A stretch of 64,000 nt of DNA, taken from Pleodorina starrii. Its lineage: Eukaryota; Chlorophyta; Chlorophyceae; Chlamydomonadales; Volvocaceae. The DNA is taken from assembly GCA_030267565.1 (NCBI GenBank), contig BRXU01000016.1, positions 1,056,501-1,120,500 on the forward strand, read 5' to 3'. The position numbers and the translations under genes are program-made. Shown piece after piece: positions 46,627-58,971 of the stretch (its first letter is position 1; every line of letters begins with the position of its first letter). Under the pieces are notes generated by a model, which ran no database searches, was not told the DNA's origin, and worked only from the letters and a program-made list of their open reading frames with translations.

Positions 46627-49600
46627 CTGCCGCTCTGCCGCTCTGCCGTGTGTCTCCTGGATTGCTGCTCCCAAGGACGTACCCGTACCCGTACCCGAAG
46701 GTCCCGTACCCTTACCAGTACCTAGGGGCGTGCGGGACGTAGCTGCTGCCGGCCTGTGTGCGTACGTGTACGTATGTACATACGTGCACACTCGTGCTGA
46801 GCTGCATTCCTTAGGCTACACATATATTCACACACGCTTCATTCCCGCGGGGCGTGCTTCAAGACAGTATCTGCCGGTGGTGGTGGTGGTTTCCCGGCGG
46901 TCGGCAGGGCTGGGCTGCGGGACGGATGCCTCGCTGTTGATGTCGGGGATGCATCGCCGGGGGGACGCCCCGGGTGGTGTGGTGTGGTGTGGTGCGGTAT
47001 ATGGTGTGATCTGGTGTGGTGTGGTGTGTGGCGACCTCAGGGGTGGCGGCTGAAGTCCGATCAAGGTTGTGGCGGCTGTTGCATGTCGAGGTTTGCATAT
47101 TGCATAAGTGGGTGATGCGATTCATGACATCATGCGGGCGAGGGGGAGGGGGAGGGGGAGGGGTTCCGTTCATTCGCATTTGCATGGGGGAGCGGGTTCG
47201 GCCTCTCTGGGGTAGACAAGCAGGCAAGCAGGCTGCGGTGCTCTGGGGACCGGCTTTGGCTGAGGGCCGCTTGCAGTCACCGCCGTCCGCGCTTGGCCTA
47301 GCTCCGTAGCTCGTCCATCCAGGCCTCGTCCCCTCCATAAACTCGTTCGTCTGTCCGTCGGCTCAACGGCCCACAAAAATTCCCCCCATTCATTCCAAGT
47401 TGATGAAGGCAGGTGGGTGGCGTGCGCTTGGGCTGTGGAGCATGTTTGTACCTGCAAAGGCAAAGGCAATGCATGGGGCGGGCGGTAGATGCATGGGTGG
47501 TGACTGTTGGTGGTGGCCGGGCCAGGTGGGCCTTTCGGGGCAGGTAGCGGTGAATTTGGAGCCCAGGCCGAACCTTAAGAGTCTCTGCAAGTTTGCTTGG
47601 TAACAGTTTTGGCATTTGGCGGCGGCGAGGCATCCAGCCAGCCCGCGCGCGCGTTCGTCCTACACGCGCGGGCGGGGCGGACATGCGTGTGTGTCTGCTG
47701 TTGTGTTGTGGGTTGCGCGTGGGTTGCTTTGCATTGCTTGGCACGCGCGCGTGGTGCGTGGGGGCGCGACCATTTTTGGGGAGCTCATCCGTGGGGGCCT
47801 CTCTGCGTGTGTCTTGCGTGTGTTTGGGCGCGTGCGCGTGTGTATGTGCATTTTACGCCCCGTTTGACTGATTGACTGACTGAATGACTGACTGGCAACT
47901 GCGTTTCGTGTTACCATCGAACGGACGAACCGGGGGGCACGGACCATAGAGGGCCAGTACCACCCACCGCCTGTGCGTTCGACACGCGCGTGATTCGCTG
48001 CCGAAGAGCGAGGCCCCCCCCGATATTGACTCGTCTGTGACTGTGCGTGCGCCTGTGTCTGCGCTTGGGTATGCGTATGTGTGTGGCTGCGTGTGGCTGT
48101 ATGCCGTGTTCCGTGCATATGTGCTTGCATTACGGCACAACCCTGACCGGGCCTGACGCTGGCCAGGTTGGTTTGGTTTGGGTTTGGTTTGGTTTGGAGT
48201 CAGGACGACTGGACGTTGTTCGGGTTCGTGGTTTCCGTCGCGCGCCGTTATTCCTGCAATGTTGCGTGCGTTTTTTCCCATATCATTTGACGGCAGGGGG
48301 ATTAAGGTAAGGCACATGAGGCAGGGCGGAGGTTTTAAGCACTCTTTACAATTTAATAACGACAATGTCAAGGCGGAATCCGTGCACGGGCTACCGCCGC
48401 CGTTGTGTTCCTTTGGCGATGCCTCTATACTGCTGGCGGCGCGGGGTCGGTCGTCGAATCGTTTTGAGGTTTGTAGTAAGGGCGGCCCCCCACGGCTTGG
48501 AAGATGTGCCGAAGCCCTGCTAGCTGCTAGCTGGCCGCTGCCTTGATCGTTCTTGCACCGAACTGCACTGAATTGCACTGCCAACCGACACTGCTGACTT
48601 TTTGACTGACCGAAGCGCAATGCGCTGAACCGCTTATTGATGATGATGATGGTGGTGGTGGCCTTAGCTTGGGCTTTTCATGCTGGCTGGTAAACTGGCG
48701 CGCGCGGGCGAGCTGTCGCGCGGGCCATGACTACATAACATTGCGACGCATGTGGATTAGGTTACCTGGCTGGGGCTGGGGTTGGGGCTGAGGCTGAGGC
48801 TGAGGCTTGGACTGGGAGGCAAGACGGCGGTGCGGACCTATATGTGGTGATGGTGGCTGGATGTGGCGGTGGTTGGGCTGGTAGCGGGCTCGGAGCGGCT
48901 GGATGGGTGGGCGGGTGGCAGCCGCCAGGGCTTTCCTTGCCGATCAACCGTTCGATCAAGCAGTCGACTAGTGCGGCTTCAAAGTCCTACTTGGACACGC
49001 AATAATCATTTTGCGAAGATGATGACTTCGGTTACTTGCTACCGGGTACCTTACCTGAAACCATAATCATGTTCTGATCTCCGTCGTAGTCAAATGAATT
49101 GTGGAGCGCCGTAGTTGCGCTTGCGGTAGCAGAGGCGGTCGTATCTCCGAAGGTGGGTTGGCATACCGTGCTTCCATACAGGAAAGGCAGGGAGACGTGA
49201 AGGAGGGCCGTTTGGGTAGACCCGCCAAGCCGGCGCTCCGTGGGTTAGAGCACATCATAGGGACGGCAAAGGAGGCAGGAGGGGCGGGTGAAGGGAGCGA
49301 TCTACCGCCAGCGAGCCGATTGGCTGACTGCGGGTGGTGCGTGGCGGGCGGGGAAGTCGTGAGGAGTTCAGGTGGAGGCAGTGGGACGTGATGGGCCGTG
49401 GGCGGGGAAAGTCCGCACCTTTTCGGCCGTGGCGTGCTGCCCGGCTGCTGCGTGGCAGCCCTCCCGCCGGCACGGATGACCGTGCAAATCTCTCAACTTT
49501 CTTACTTGACTCTTACTTGAACCAAAGTCATCGCTGCAGTCGTGCTGCTGCCTTCCATGCACATGCGAGGGTGCTGCACGCACAAATAATATTAAATGGC

Positions 49601-50694
49601 TCGAGTCAAGTGTCAAGAAATGGCAACTAACGCCGCCGACGAGACTTACAAGTTACCTTGCAGCCCTTAACGCAGCCAGGTACTAGATGCACCGCGTGTT
49701 GCCCTGCAGCGCAAAGTCCATTGCAAATCTTAGTTACAAAACAAACGAAAACTAAACGAGAAGTGACTTTTGGAATCGCTGAAACGTTTCTAGAAGGAAA
49801 CTTACATCGTACCGTAACCCAACCGCAGAGCAGCCTAACCGCTACCGGGTACGACTTCGAAGCACAGTAGGAGACCCGGCGAAACTGGGCAGTCTCTTAT
49901 CCCAGATTCAGAAAGCGCGTACCGAGCTGCTTGGTAGCTAACCATACGGCTTATGTTGTCTTAAAGTGCGCCCCTTGACGGATAACCGTTGTGGGGGGAC
50001 GCATGTTACCAGCCATTTTGGCTCGTACACATGTAATGCCTCATGCCTCATGCCTCAGTAGGAGCTGCTTCGCTTTCTAGGTTAGTTACATCGCTACATA
50101 CATCAACTGCTTTGTATCACTTGCTTCAGATTCGGTTGCATTCTTTGTTGGCGTGCGGTTCCTCAGTTACTGGACGGGTTCCTTATTACATGCTCACATG
50201 CGAGCCCGCGTTGCGTGGGCTTGCACAGATTGATTTTTTTGTAGTATCTCTCGTTTCGTAAAGATTGTTGGAATGACTGCGTGACAACGAAGCCACATCT
50301 ACGCGGCCAAGTGTCAAGGTGCTCTACTGCATGGGCTCCGAGTCAGGGCCTCGGTAGTTGTAGGGTGAAGGCGTTTAAGGTTGTAGGCACGCGGGATGGA
50401 CCGCTGCGCGCATCGCCGCAGCTACCCAAGGGCATCACGCCAAAAGAACGCCAAAAGAACGTTTTGAACCCCCGAAACTCAAGCCTGCGATCTCTTTCTC
50501 ACGGCAAATGCGGGCCGCTTGTGCATCAAAGAGAGTCGTCACGTGCTGGCACTGGCAGAGCGGGACGACGTCCTTGCGCGAGCTGGCTGATGTTAGATCG
50601 CCACCACGCGCAGCCTGATGCCCCCCGCCGCCCACGTGAAGGCAGCAAAGCCCCCCATCCCCATCCCCATCCCCGTGCAACACACACGCATATA

Positions 50695-50748
50695 CGCGCA
50701 CACGCACGCACGCACGCACGCGCGCACACGCACGCACGCACGCACGCA
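50695..50748. repeat. GCAC microsatellite
   Basis: A run of CACG/GCAC tetranucleotides with a short CGCG interruption, in intergenic DNA upstream of NDUFS4. Confidence 0.9.
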
Positions 50749-51350
50749 AACAAGATGGGGGACGGCTCCGGCCCATGCAACTGTCAGAGGGGGAAAGCCC
50801 AGCCAGCAGCCAACTCTCCGGACCGGACTGGACTACCGACCAGACTCGAATGGGCCGGAATCCGAAGGGGGGCACCTCAGAGACCGACCGGAGGAGAAGA
50901 TGATTGGACGTGTCGAGGGATGTATTGCTGCGGCTGTCGATGCTTGTGAAGTGGGTGAATGACTGAGAGTGGTCAACAGAGCGAAGGTGTCCGCTGGTTC
51001 GATTGGTGGTTGGTGGCGGCGGCGTGCGAACTGCGAAGGCGCGTGATCGGAATGGGGTCGGTCAATGACCCAGGGGTCGGTCCGCCCCAAAATGCCATCC
51101 ACGGAACGACGGAAGAGATTGATCCCTGAAACGATCCCAAAAGCGAGAGCGCCCTCGCGCGTCCCGCTCCTTAAACCTTCACAATTCACAACAACAACAA
51201 AAAGAATTACGTGACCTCCAAAAAATCAACTCGAGAGGTTTCTTCACTTCTCTCATAACCACTGGCGTTTCCCTTTGTCGTTTGGGGCCACCTGAAAGGA
51301 CATCACACTAACCGGTAGCCCGCGTTTTTCGTATTTTTATCACAACGAAT

Positions 51351-54300
51351 ATGATGGCGGCCAGAAGAGACGCGGCGGCTCTGCTGCTTTCTGCAGCAGG
51401 AGCGCCCGGCGTTCTTCGTGCGCTGGCCGCGCGCGCGGTCGCTGGCGGCTGCTGCCCCTGCCCCTGCACCTGCTCCTGCTGCTCCTGTTTAGCCGCTGGC
51501 AGCCGGATTGCCGCGGGCGCAGCTTTGGCGCACGTTCCAGGGCCTCATCTTGTCCGGGGCATCACCACCAAGGGTGCTGGCGATGCGTCCAGCAAGGCCG
51601 GACCCGGCGAGGCGCCCAAGGCGTCGCCACCGTCGCAGCCGAGTAAGTAAAAGACAAAGAACAAGGAGCAGGACATTTTTGCTGTCAGCAAACATAACCC
51701 TAGTTTAATTGTTCTTTACGGGATGAAGGAACCGTTGCCAGCGCCCCGAAGCGCGCGCCGGGCTTTCGAGATTACAGGGTTGGGTCCTTTAGTTTTAGCG
51801 CCTAGAAAGAGCGCCGGCGGAAAAAAATGTCGACCCTGCCGGCGTTCTGCCGCGCGCAGTTGGTCGCGAAAGAAGAGTCCGCTACGGACGTAGGGTTCTG
51901 TCTTTCTGTAGGACTTCCTTTGCAGACCAGGTCTTCCTTTGCGGTCCAGGCCAGTCAAACGTTTGCCCCGGAGAGAGATCCCGACAGTACCCATTTGGGT
52001 TGCGGTTGGGCCGCTGTCATGTCAGCCAGCCAGACGGACAAACCACCACGCCGAAAAAAAGGCGTATCTCGTGTGTGCGGTCGGTGCTGCCGCGGCGCCC
52101 CGCCACACCCTCATGGCCACAAGGCCACTGCCCGAAGATAAGTGCCCATCCGCCTATCCGCCCACCCATGGCACACCCCCTTCCACCATCCCCTCCGCCG
52201 CAGCCGCTCCTCCGAGCGCCGCGGCCGCGGCCGCGGCGGCGGCCGTCCCGCCGCCCCCACCCACCGCAACCCCCCAACAGCAGCAGCACTACTACGCCTC
52301 AGACTACAGCATCGCACTGCGACTGGCGCAGCAGGTACGGTACTGTCGTACGAGTACGAGGGGGCTAACGAGAACCACATCAGCAGTTTACGCCTCCCGT
52401 GACTTGCCCTGTGCCTCCTCAACTCACTCATCCCACTCCTCTTCACTCACTCGACTCACTCCTCTTCACTCATTCACTCCTCTCACTCACTCACTCAAGC
52501 CTCTCACTCACTCACTCACTCATTCCTCTCACTCATCTCACTCCTCTCACTCACTAAAGCCTCTCACTCACTCACTCACTCATTCCTCTCACTCATCTCA
52601 CTCATCTCTCACTCCTCTCACTCCTCTCACTCACTTCTCTCACTCGCTCATCTCACTCACTCATCTCACTCAACTCACTCAACTCACTCACTCGCTCCCA
52701 CCTCCCGTCTCCCGACGCAGCTGGCCTCCCGCAGCGGCGACGGAACCGCACCGCCCATGCCGCGCGGCGCCGCCGGACTGCTGAGCGGCCTCCGCGATGT
52801 GGACCTCGCCCCCCGCCGAGTGCTCATCTTCCCAAATGCGCGCAACCCCGAGCAGCAGGGCCGCCAGAAGACCGCCTTCAACAGGTGGGCAGGTTGGGTG
52901 GGTGGGTGGGTGGGCGGGTGGGCGGGTGAGTGGGAAAAAAAGAAGGCCTGCAGCGAAGGGTGGGTGGGTGGGGGGTGGGGGGCGGTTGAGGGGGTGAGGG
53001 GTTTGCATGCAGAGGCTCGGGGCTGGCACCCTGCGGGTCTGCAACGGCGTCCCGCTCTTGGCTGATGGTTGACGGTTATGGCGGTTGGAGACCGTTGTGG
53101 CGGTTAATAGTTATTACCGGTAATTGTCGTGGCGCAGGAACATGCCCAGCTGGAGCATCGAGTTCCTGGACGTGACGGACAAATGGGTAAACCCACTCAT
53201 GGGGTGGACCTCCACGCCCGACACGAAGCATCAGGTACGACATACACGTGCGCAGTGTACGGCAGCACGTGGCGGGCGCGTGGACGGACGGCGGCGCAGT
53301 GCGCCACACGTCACGTCCACATGACGTCATGGCACGGCGGGTCGGAACAGGACTTGAGGCGGGGCGCTAGGGGTACCGGTGGCTGGGGTGGCGGCACGGC
53401 GGAGGGAGGCTGTGGGGGAATCCGAGTGGGGGGGGGGGAGAGCTGCGGCGGGGGCGCTCTCCCCAGAGCGGTTTCTGGAAGCAGGGAGAAGTCAAAGGGA
53501 CGTTTGAAGAGGGCTGCGTAGTTCTCGTTTTGACCGACCCATGGGTCCGCAGCGGACCAGTTGCAGCGGACACCTCCGTTTTCTTAGCATGTTATCGCTT
53601 TTAGGCGGAAGGGCCGGAATACTTTTTGGTTAGGTGGGCGTTGGGGGGTTGGGGGGTTGGGTCTTCTGTTTATTTGGCGGCTCTGAAACGTGCTGCTGGC
53701 GCAGCTTGAGCCCTGTCCCTGCAGCCGTTCGCGCAGTTCCCATTCCGTCGTCGCCGCCGCTGCCCCGCCCCCCTCCTCCGGCCCCAACCCTCTGTCTCAT
53801 GTCATGTGCCTTTTGTCCACTCATTTCCTCTTACCTCCCTCCCTTCCCCCCCTCCCTGCCCCTCCCCCCCGGGTATGTTCGCCAGGCCGCCGTGGCTCTG
53901 CAGTTCTACACGGCCGAGGAGGCCATCGCCTTTTGCGACCGCCAGGGCTGGGACTTCGAGGTACGACATGCCGCATGCGAGTCTCTCATTTGTGGGTTGT
54001 GGCACTCCTCTTGTGGGCTTTACTCCACTGGGCTCCCCTTCCCTTCCCTTCCCTTCCCTTCCCTTCCCTTCCCTTCCCTTCCCTTCCCTTCCCTTCCCTT
54101 CCCTTCCCTTCCCTTCCCTTCCCTTCCCTTCCCTTCCCTTCCCTTCCCTTCCCTTCCCTTCCCTTCCCTTCCCTTCCCTTCCCTTCCCTTCCCTTCCCTT
54201 CCCTTCCCTTCCCTTCCCTTCCCTTCCCTTCCCTTCCCTTCCCTTCCCTTCCCTTCCCTTCCCTTCCCTTCCCTTCCCTTCCCTTCCCTTCCCTTCCCTT

Positions 54301-55951
54301 CCCTTCCCTTCCCTTCCCTTCCCTTCCCTTCCCTTCCCTTCCCTTCCCTTCCCTTCCCTTCCCTTCCCTTCCCTTCCCTTCCCTTCCCTTCCCTTCCCTT
54401 CCCTTCCCTTCCCTTCCCTTCCCTTCCCTTCCCTTCCCTTCCCTTCCCTTCCCTTCCCTTCCCTTCCCTTCCCTTCCCTTCCCTTCCCTTCCCTTCCCTT
54501 CCCTTCCCTTCCCTTCCCTTCCCTTCCCTTCCCTTCCCTTCCCTTCCCTTCCCTTCCCTTCCCTTCCCTTCCCTTCCCTTCCCTTCCCTTCCCTTCCCTT
54601 CCCTTCCCTTCCCTTCCCTTCCCTTCCCTTCCCTTCCCTTCCCTTCCCTTCCCTTCCCTTCCCTTCCCTTCCCTTCCCTTCCCTTCCCTTCCCTTCCCTT
54701 CCCTTCCCTTCCCTTCCCTTCCCTTCCCTTCCCTTCCCTTCCCTTCCCTTCCCTTCCCTTCCCTTCCCTTCCCTTCCCTTCCCTTCCCTTCCCTTCCCTT
54801 CCCTTCCCTTCCCTTCCCTTCCCTTCCCTTCCCTTCCCTTCCCTTCCCTTCCCTTCCCTTCCCTTCCCTTCCCTTCCCTTCCCTTCCCTTCCCTTCCCTT
54901 CCCTTCCCTTCCCTTCCCTTCCCTTCCCTTCCCTTCCCTTCCCTTCCCTTCCCTTCCCTTCCCTTCCCTTCCCTTCCCTTCCCTTCCCTTCCCTTCCCTT
55001 CCCTTCCCTTCCCTTCCCTTCCCTTCCCTTCCCTTCCCTTCCCTTCCCTTCCCTTCCCATCCCTTCCCTTCCCATCCCATCCCTTCCCTTCCCTTCCCTT
55101 CCCTTCCCTTCCCTTCCCTTCCCTTCCCTTCCCTTCCCTTCCCTTCCCTTCCCTTCCCTACCCTTCCCCTCCCTTCCCTTCCCTTCCCTTCCCTTCCCTT
55201 CCCTTCCCTTCCCTTCCCTTCCCGTCCCTTCCCTTCCCTTCCCTTCCCTTCCCTTCCCTTCCCTTCCCTTCCCTTCCCTTCCCTTCCCTTCCCTTCCCTT
55301 CCCTTCCCTTCCCTTCCCTTCCCTTCCCTTCCCTTCCCTTCCCTTCCCTTCCCTTCCCTTCCCTTCCCTTCCCTTCCCTTCCCTTCCCTTCCCTTCCCTT
55401 CCCTTCCCTTCCCTTCCCTTCCCTTCCCTTCCCTTCCCTTCCCTTCCCTTCCCTTCCCTTCCCTTCCCTTCCCTTCCCTTCCCTTCCCTTCCCTTCCCTT
55501 CCCTTCCCTTCCCTTCCCTTCCCTTCCCTTCCCTTCCCTTCCCTGGGATCGCGCTGTAATCCGCGACACTCAGCCCCCCCCCGTCATCCCAGGCACTGCC
55601 AGGGACTGTCCGGCACTGCCACAGTGTCACTGCCACACATCCGCATGACTTGCACCACCGCAACGGAGATGCGTCCTCCGCCTGGGCCCCCCCCCCCCCC
55701 CCCGGCCTCCCCCGTCCCCCCTACCTCAGGTGGAGCAGCCGCACCTCCCCCGCGAGGGCCGAGGCAGGCGCTGGGCCACCTACGGAGACAACTTCAGCAT
55801 CAAGCGACACGGCCTGCCCGACCTCTCCCACCTGCCTTCCAACAGGCCCGACCAACAGACGCAGCAGCAGCAGCAGCAGGTCGCCTGCGGAGGCGATTTG
55901 CGGCGCAAGGCGGAGACATACGGCGCGGGGACCACCGGCGGCAGCAACTGA
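51351..55951 (+). CDS. NDUFS4: Mitochondrial complex I subunit NDUFS4 (18 kDa-type)
   Basis: Exons: 51351-51642, about 52138-52334, 52721-52884, 53138-53234, 53886-53960 and 55730-55951, roughly 348 residues. The last four exons splice in perfect phase into the NDUFS4 domain: RRVLIFPNARNPEQQGRQ, NMPSWSIEFLDVTDKWVNPL, MGWTSTPDTKHQ, LQFYTAEEAIAFCDRQGWDF and RWATYGDNFSIKRHG. The protein is an accessory subunit at the N-module/Q-module junction of complex I in the mitochondrial matrix arm. The first exon is Ala/Arg-rich with few acidic residues and looks like a presequence. Exon 2, rich in Ala, Pro and Gln, makes the protein about twice the length of the human one. The acceptor of exon 2 is uncertain: 52138 fits the phase, but 52030 and others also do. 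Intron 5 (53961-55729) contains a 1.5-kb CCCTT tract. The C-terminus is Gln-rich. Confidence 0.9.
52421..52697. repeat. CTCACT-type tandem repeat in NDUFS4 intron 2
   Basis: A degenerate array of TCACTC/CTCATT units with a higher-order period (the run ending GCCTCTCACTCACTC recurs) fills most of the intron between 52335 and 52720, close to the acceptor. It is strongly pyrimidine-biased on the sense strand. Confidence 0.85.
54036..55544. repeat. Giant CCCTT pentanucleotide tract in NDUFS4 intron 5
   Basis: A 1509-bp tract of about 302 CCCTT units on the sense strand. The first ~1020 bp is uninterrupted. Variant units cluster between 55059 and 55224 (CCCAT three times, CCCTA, CCCCT and CCCGT). 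It ends 185 bp before the last exon. One strand is pure pyrimidine and the other pure purine. All frames read through, giving spurious PFPSL and GREGK open frames of 500-700 codons. Confidence 0.97.
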
Positions 55952-58900
55952 GGGGGGTACCGGTGTAGACTCGGCGAGGCGGGTTCTGGAGTCGATTGGA
56001 TCGCGGATTGGATTTTGAGGCCTTTTGAGCGGTTGACTTCGCACGACGAGGAATGTGCATGATGAATGTTTGTATTTGTGTACTTCGGTTATTTCGGAGT
56101 TCCATATCCGGGATTTTCGGAAGTCCATATCCGGCGCGGAGGGACGAGGGAAGGCTGATGTTTTGCAGGGTGCGGCTTATTTCTGTTGGGAAGACGACGG
56201 TGGGATGGATCTGAATGGATCTCAGGATCTGAAGATCTGGATATGGGAACGCAAGGACGGGGTTGGTGGTTGGACGAGAGTACGGAGGTCCACCTGGTGA
56301 CGGTTGACGGTGGAGTTAAGAGGGAGGATGAGAGGTAGGTCGCGTTGTCGCTGGCAGTACGTGTGTGGTGCTGTTGTTGTATGTTGTGGCTTGCGCAGTG
56401 CGGCTGTGCTTCGGATTTGTGTGTAGGGAGTTCGGCATCCTCCGGCACGGCTGTAGGGCGGCTGAGGGCAGGGGCCATTCGCTGTGGCCCAAACGGCGCG
56501 GCGCGCGGGGTTATTACAGGCTTTTTTTCTTAAAAACAACATCAAAGCAAATACGGAAGCCTCCCACCTCCAAACATTCCTTCATCCCTCCATCCATCCC
56601 TCCATCCGCTTCCGATGCTAGCGAGCTGTCCGGCACACACGGTTAGCGGCGACGCGCAGCCAGGTACCGGTAGCCGAAGCGACGTTGACGGACCCGGAGG
56701 AGGAGGAGGAGGGGAAGGGGAAGGGGGGGGACTCGCCCGCCTTTCATCCTTCGAGGGGGAGGGGGTTGCGTCTCCTTCCCGAGACTTTGCCGCCTCCCGC
56801 ACGTCGCACGAATATTTACGGTAGGAAATCAGACAGCGCAATGTACGGCACGCGCAGCACACTCCATAAAACACGGAACCTTACGTACTTTCTCGTCTTG
56901 CCAAGACCTTAAATAATAAATATAATAATAATAATAATAAATATCACGTGCGTATGTACGATTAGCTCGCCGCGTCCGGCACTGTAAGCCTTGTTTTTGT
57001 GCGTTGGGGTCTTGGGGAAGGGGTGGCGTGTGGTGAACTGTGGGGGGTGGAGGGTGGCGCCCACCCCCCCCCTCCCCCACCGCCTCCGCGCCCCTCCCTG
57101 TCCCTTAGCACCACCACCTGATACCCGGGGGCACCGAAACCCTGTCCGGGACTCATGAAAGACACACGTACACACTCACACACACACATCGACACCACCC
57201 CCACCCCTCTGTCCCTGCCCACTTCTCGACAAAGAGCACTCAGGCGCTCCCCCGACACACCCTTTCCACACCCCCAAGACCAGCACCCACAGACCACGAC
57301 ACATACCGGTCGGTTGAGCCCCGCTGGGGCCGCTGGGCCGGAGCGGCCGCGAGGAGGAGGAGGAGGAGGAGGAGGAGAGGGCCTTATAGCCGCACAGAAC
57401 CCGCACAGAAGGGGAAGCGCGCTGCCGCGGGGCGGCCACTGCAAACGCGCGCACGCCTTTTCCACAAACCCCAAGGAAAGGCTATTTATGATGTAGCACT
57501 CCAAAATATGTACCTAACGGTCCTCCTCCATTATTCCCTGTTTCCTTCTATTTCTATTTTATTTTCCCTCTGGCGCCTTCCGCTTCCACCGTCACCGCGA
57601 CCGTGCCCGCGCGAAAAGAGGGCGGCAACAAAAGCACGAAAATCACCGCCGTAAGAGGGGCAGAGGGGGCCGAACGCGCGAAGGGGGGGGAGGGCGAGAA
57701 GGGGCTGCCCGCTACCCGCAATGGCGCCGCAAATGAGGCGCCACCGGCGAACCTCTTCCCCCATCTCCCCTGTCAACCTACCCTCTTCCTCTTTCCCCCA
57801 ACCCCCATCCTCTCTCCACAGAAAACCAAAAGGCGGCATCTCCAATAACAACCGCCTAACCCCTGCCTAGCTAACCATCTCGGATCTCCCTACCAGATCC
57901 CTTAAATTGTGGAATGCATAAGATCCTGCACAAGATTTTCATCTCCGTGGCAATTATTTGGAGAGCCCGAGCCTGCGGCGCCGTCGATCGGGACGGGACG
58001 GGACGGCGCCACTGAAGTTAGGTAAACGGATGGCGCAACTGAACGATCGAACGATGAATCGGAGCCCCTCTCTTTCGCACTCCGCCGGCAAGGGCGACCA
58101 ATCCATGCATTATTGCCGTGTGCAATTACGTTTTTGCTGCTACGTATGTATACCTCGTAATACAACCGTGTGCCACAACGAACCACTACCGGTAATATAA
58201 ATGTGTGTTTTGTTGGCCGCAAGCATCAACTAAGCGAGCGAGCGAGCGGGAGAGCAGAGCCGAGCCAAGCAGAGACCGACCGACCTGCCTGTCACCGACC
58301 TGCCCAGTCCCACGCGCTCTGTGTCCTCCGGCGTCACATCACCAACACCGCCAAAAAGCCCAATTCGCAGCCCCCCCAGCTTGGAGCTCCAAATGACGAC
58401 TGTTCTGTTTTGGCCGAGCCAACGCACCTCTCCAGCGCCGAACTGCTGTACTGCTCCGAACCTCTCTCACCGCAAGACTCGAAACTCAAAACCTCCTCAC
58501 GAAAACCTACCGTATCTATCTCTCTCCCCAGCTGCGAACTTCCAGCCTCCACCTTACGCCCACGACGCGGCTAACCAAGCCCAAAGCCAACCTGCACACA
58601 CTCGAGCCTGCCCCCCACCCCCTGCCCGCTCCAAAGCGCCCCCCTGCCCTGCCCGCCAGATGTCGTACTGCGTATCCGGCCAGAGACCCGGGGATCTCTG
58701 GCCGCTTCCTCCCCACCACCACCCGCCCACACCCCACCCCCGGCGGGAAAACCCAAAACACATTCTCTTTGCTCCTGGCCCGACCGTGTAGGCCCGACCG
58801 CGTCAACAAAAACGATGACCTTTCCAACTTAGCCCTTTTGCAGTCACCTGTGAGCCGCAGTTGCGGCGGCGTGTGATGACCGGCCCCGGGAAACGTCCAA

Positions 58901-58971
58901 CGCCGCACGAGCCTAAGCCTAAGCCTGAGCCTACCCTTACGCGGGCAGGAACACACCTCCCGCCCACCCTC
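55952..58971. other. Convergent intergenic region, 3.0 kb
   Basis: It holds the NDUFS4 3' UTR and downstream DNA up to the 3' end of the minus-strand gene at 58972. An ATAATA-rich block lies at about 56910-56942. I see no coding frame with recognisable content. Confidence 0.45.
56983..56987 (+). terminator. Possible TGTAA polyadenylation signal of NDUFS4
   Basis: TGTAA, 1.03 kb past the NDUFS4 stop and just after an AT-rich block. It is the first TGTAA downstream that I found. Confidence 0.4.

Larger units (their letters stand above)
44637..51350. other. Intergenic region, 6.7 kb
   Basis: This lies between two plus-strand genes. It contains tetranucleotide runs (GGAT at 46601-46626, GCAC at 50695-50748), GGTGT-type stretches near 46978-47030, and a comparatively AT-rich island at about 49000-50300. 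Long minus-strand frames such as 45485-46456 are Arg/His/Thr-rich shadows of repeats. The last ~170 bases before 51351 are AT-rich and probably belong to the NDUFS4 promoter and 5' UTR. No gene is supported. Confidence 0.45.

Noticed and set aside
53634..55968. Open frames of 640-720 codons on the plus strand and 500-550 on the minus strand around the CCCTT tract
   Set aside because: The 5-bp repeat reads as the same pentapeptide (PFPSL or GREGK) in every frame, so there are no stops. The tract is intronic to NDUFS4.
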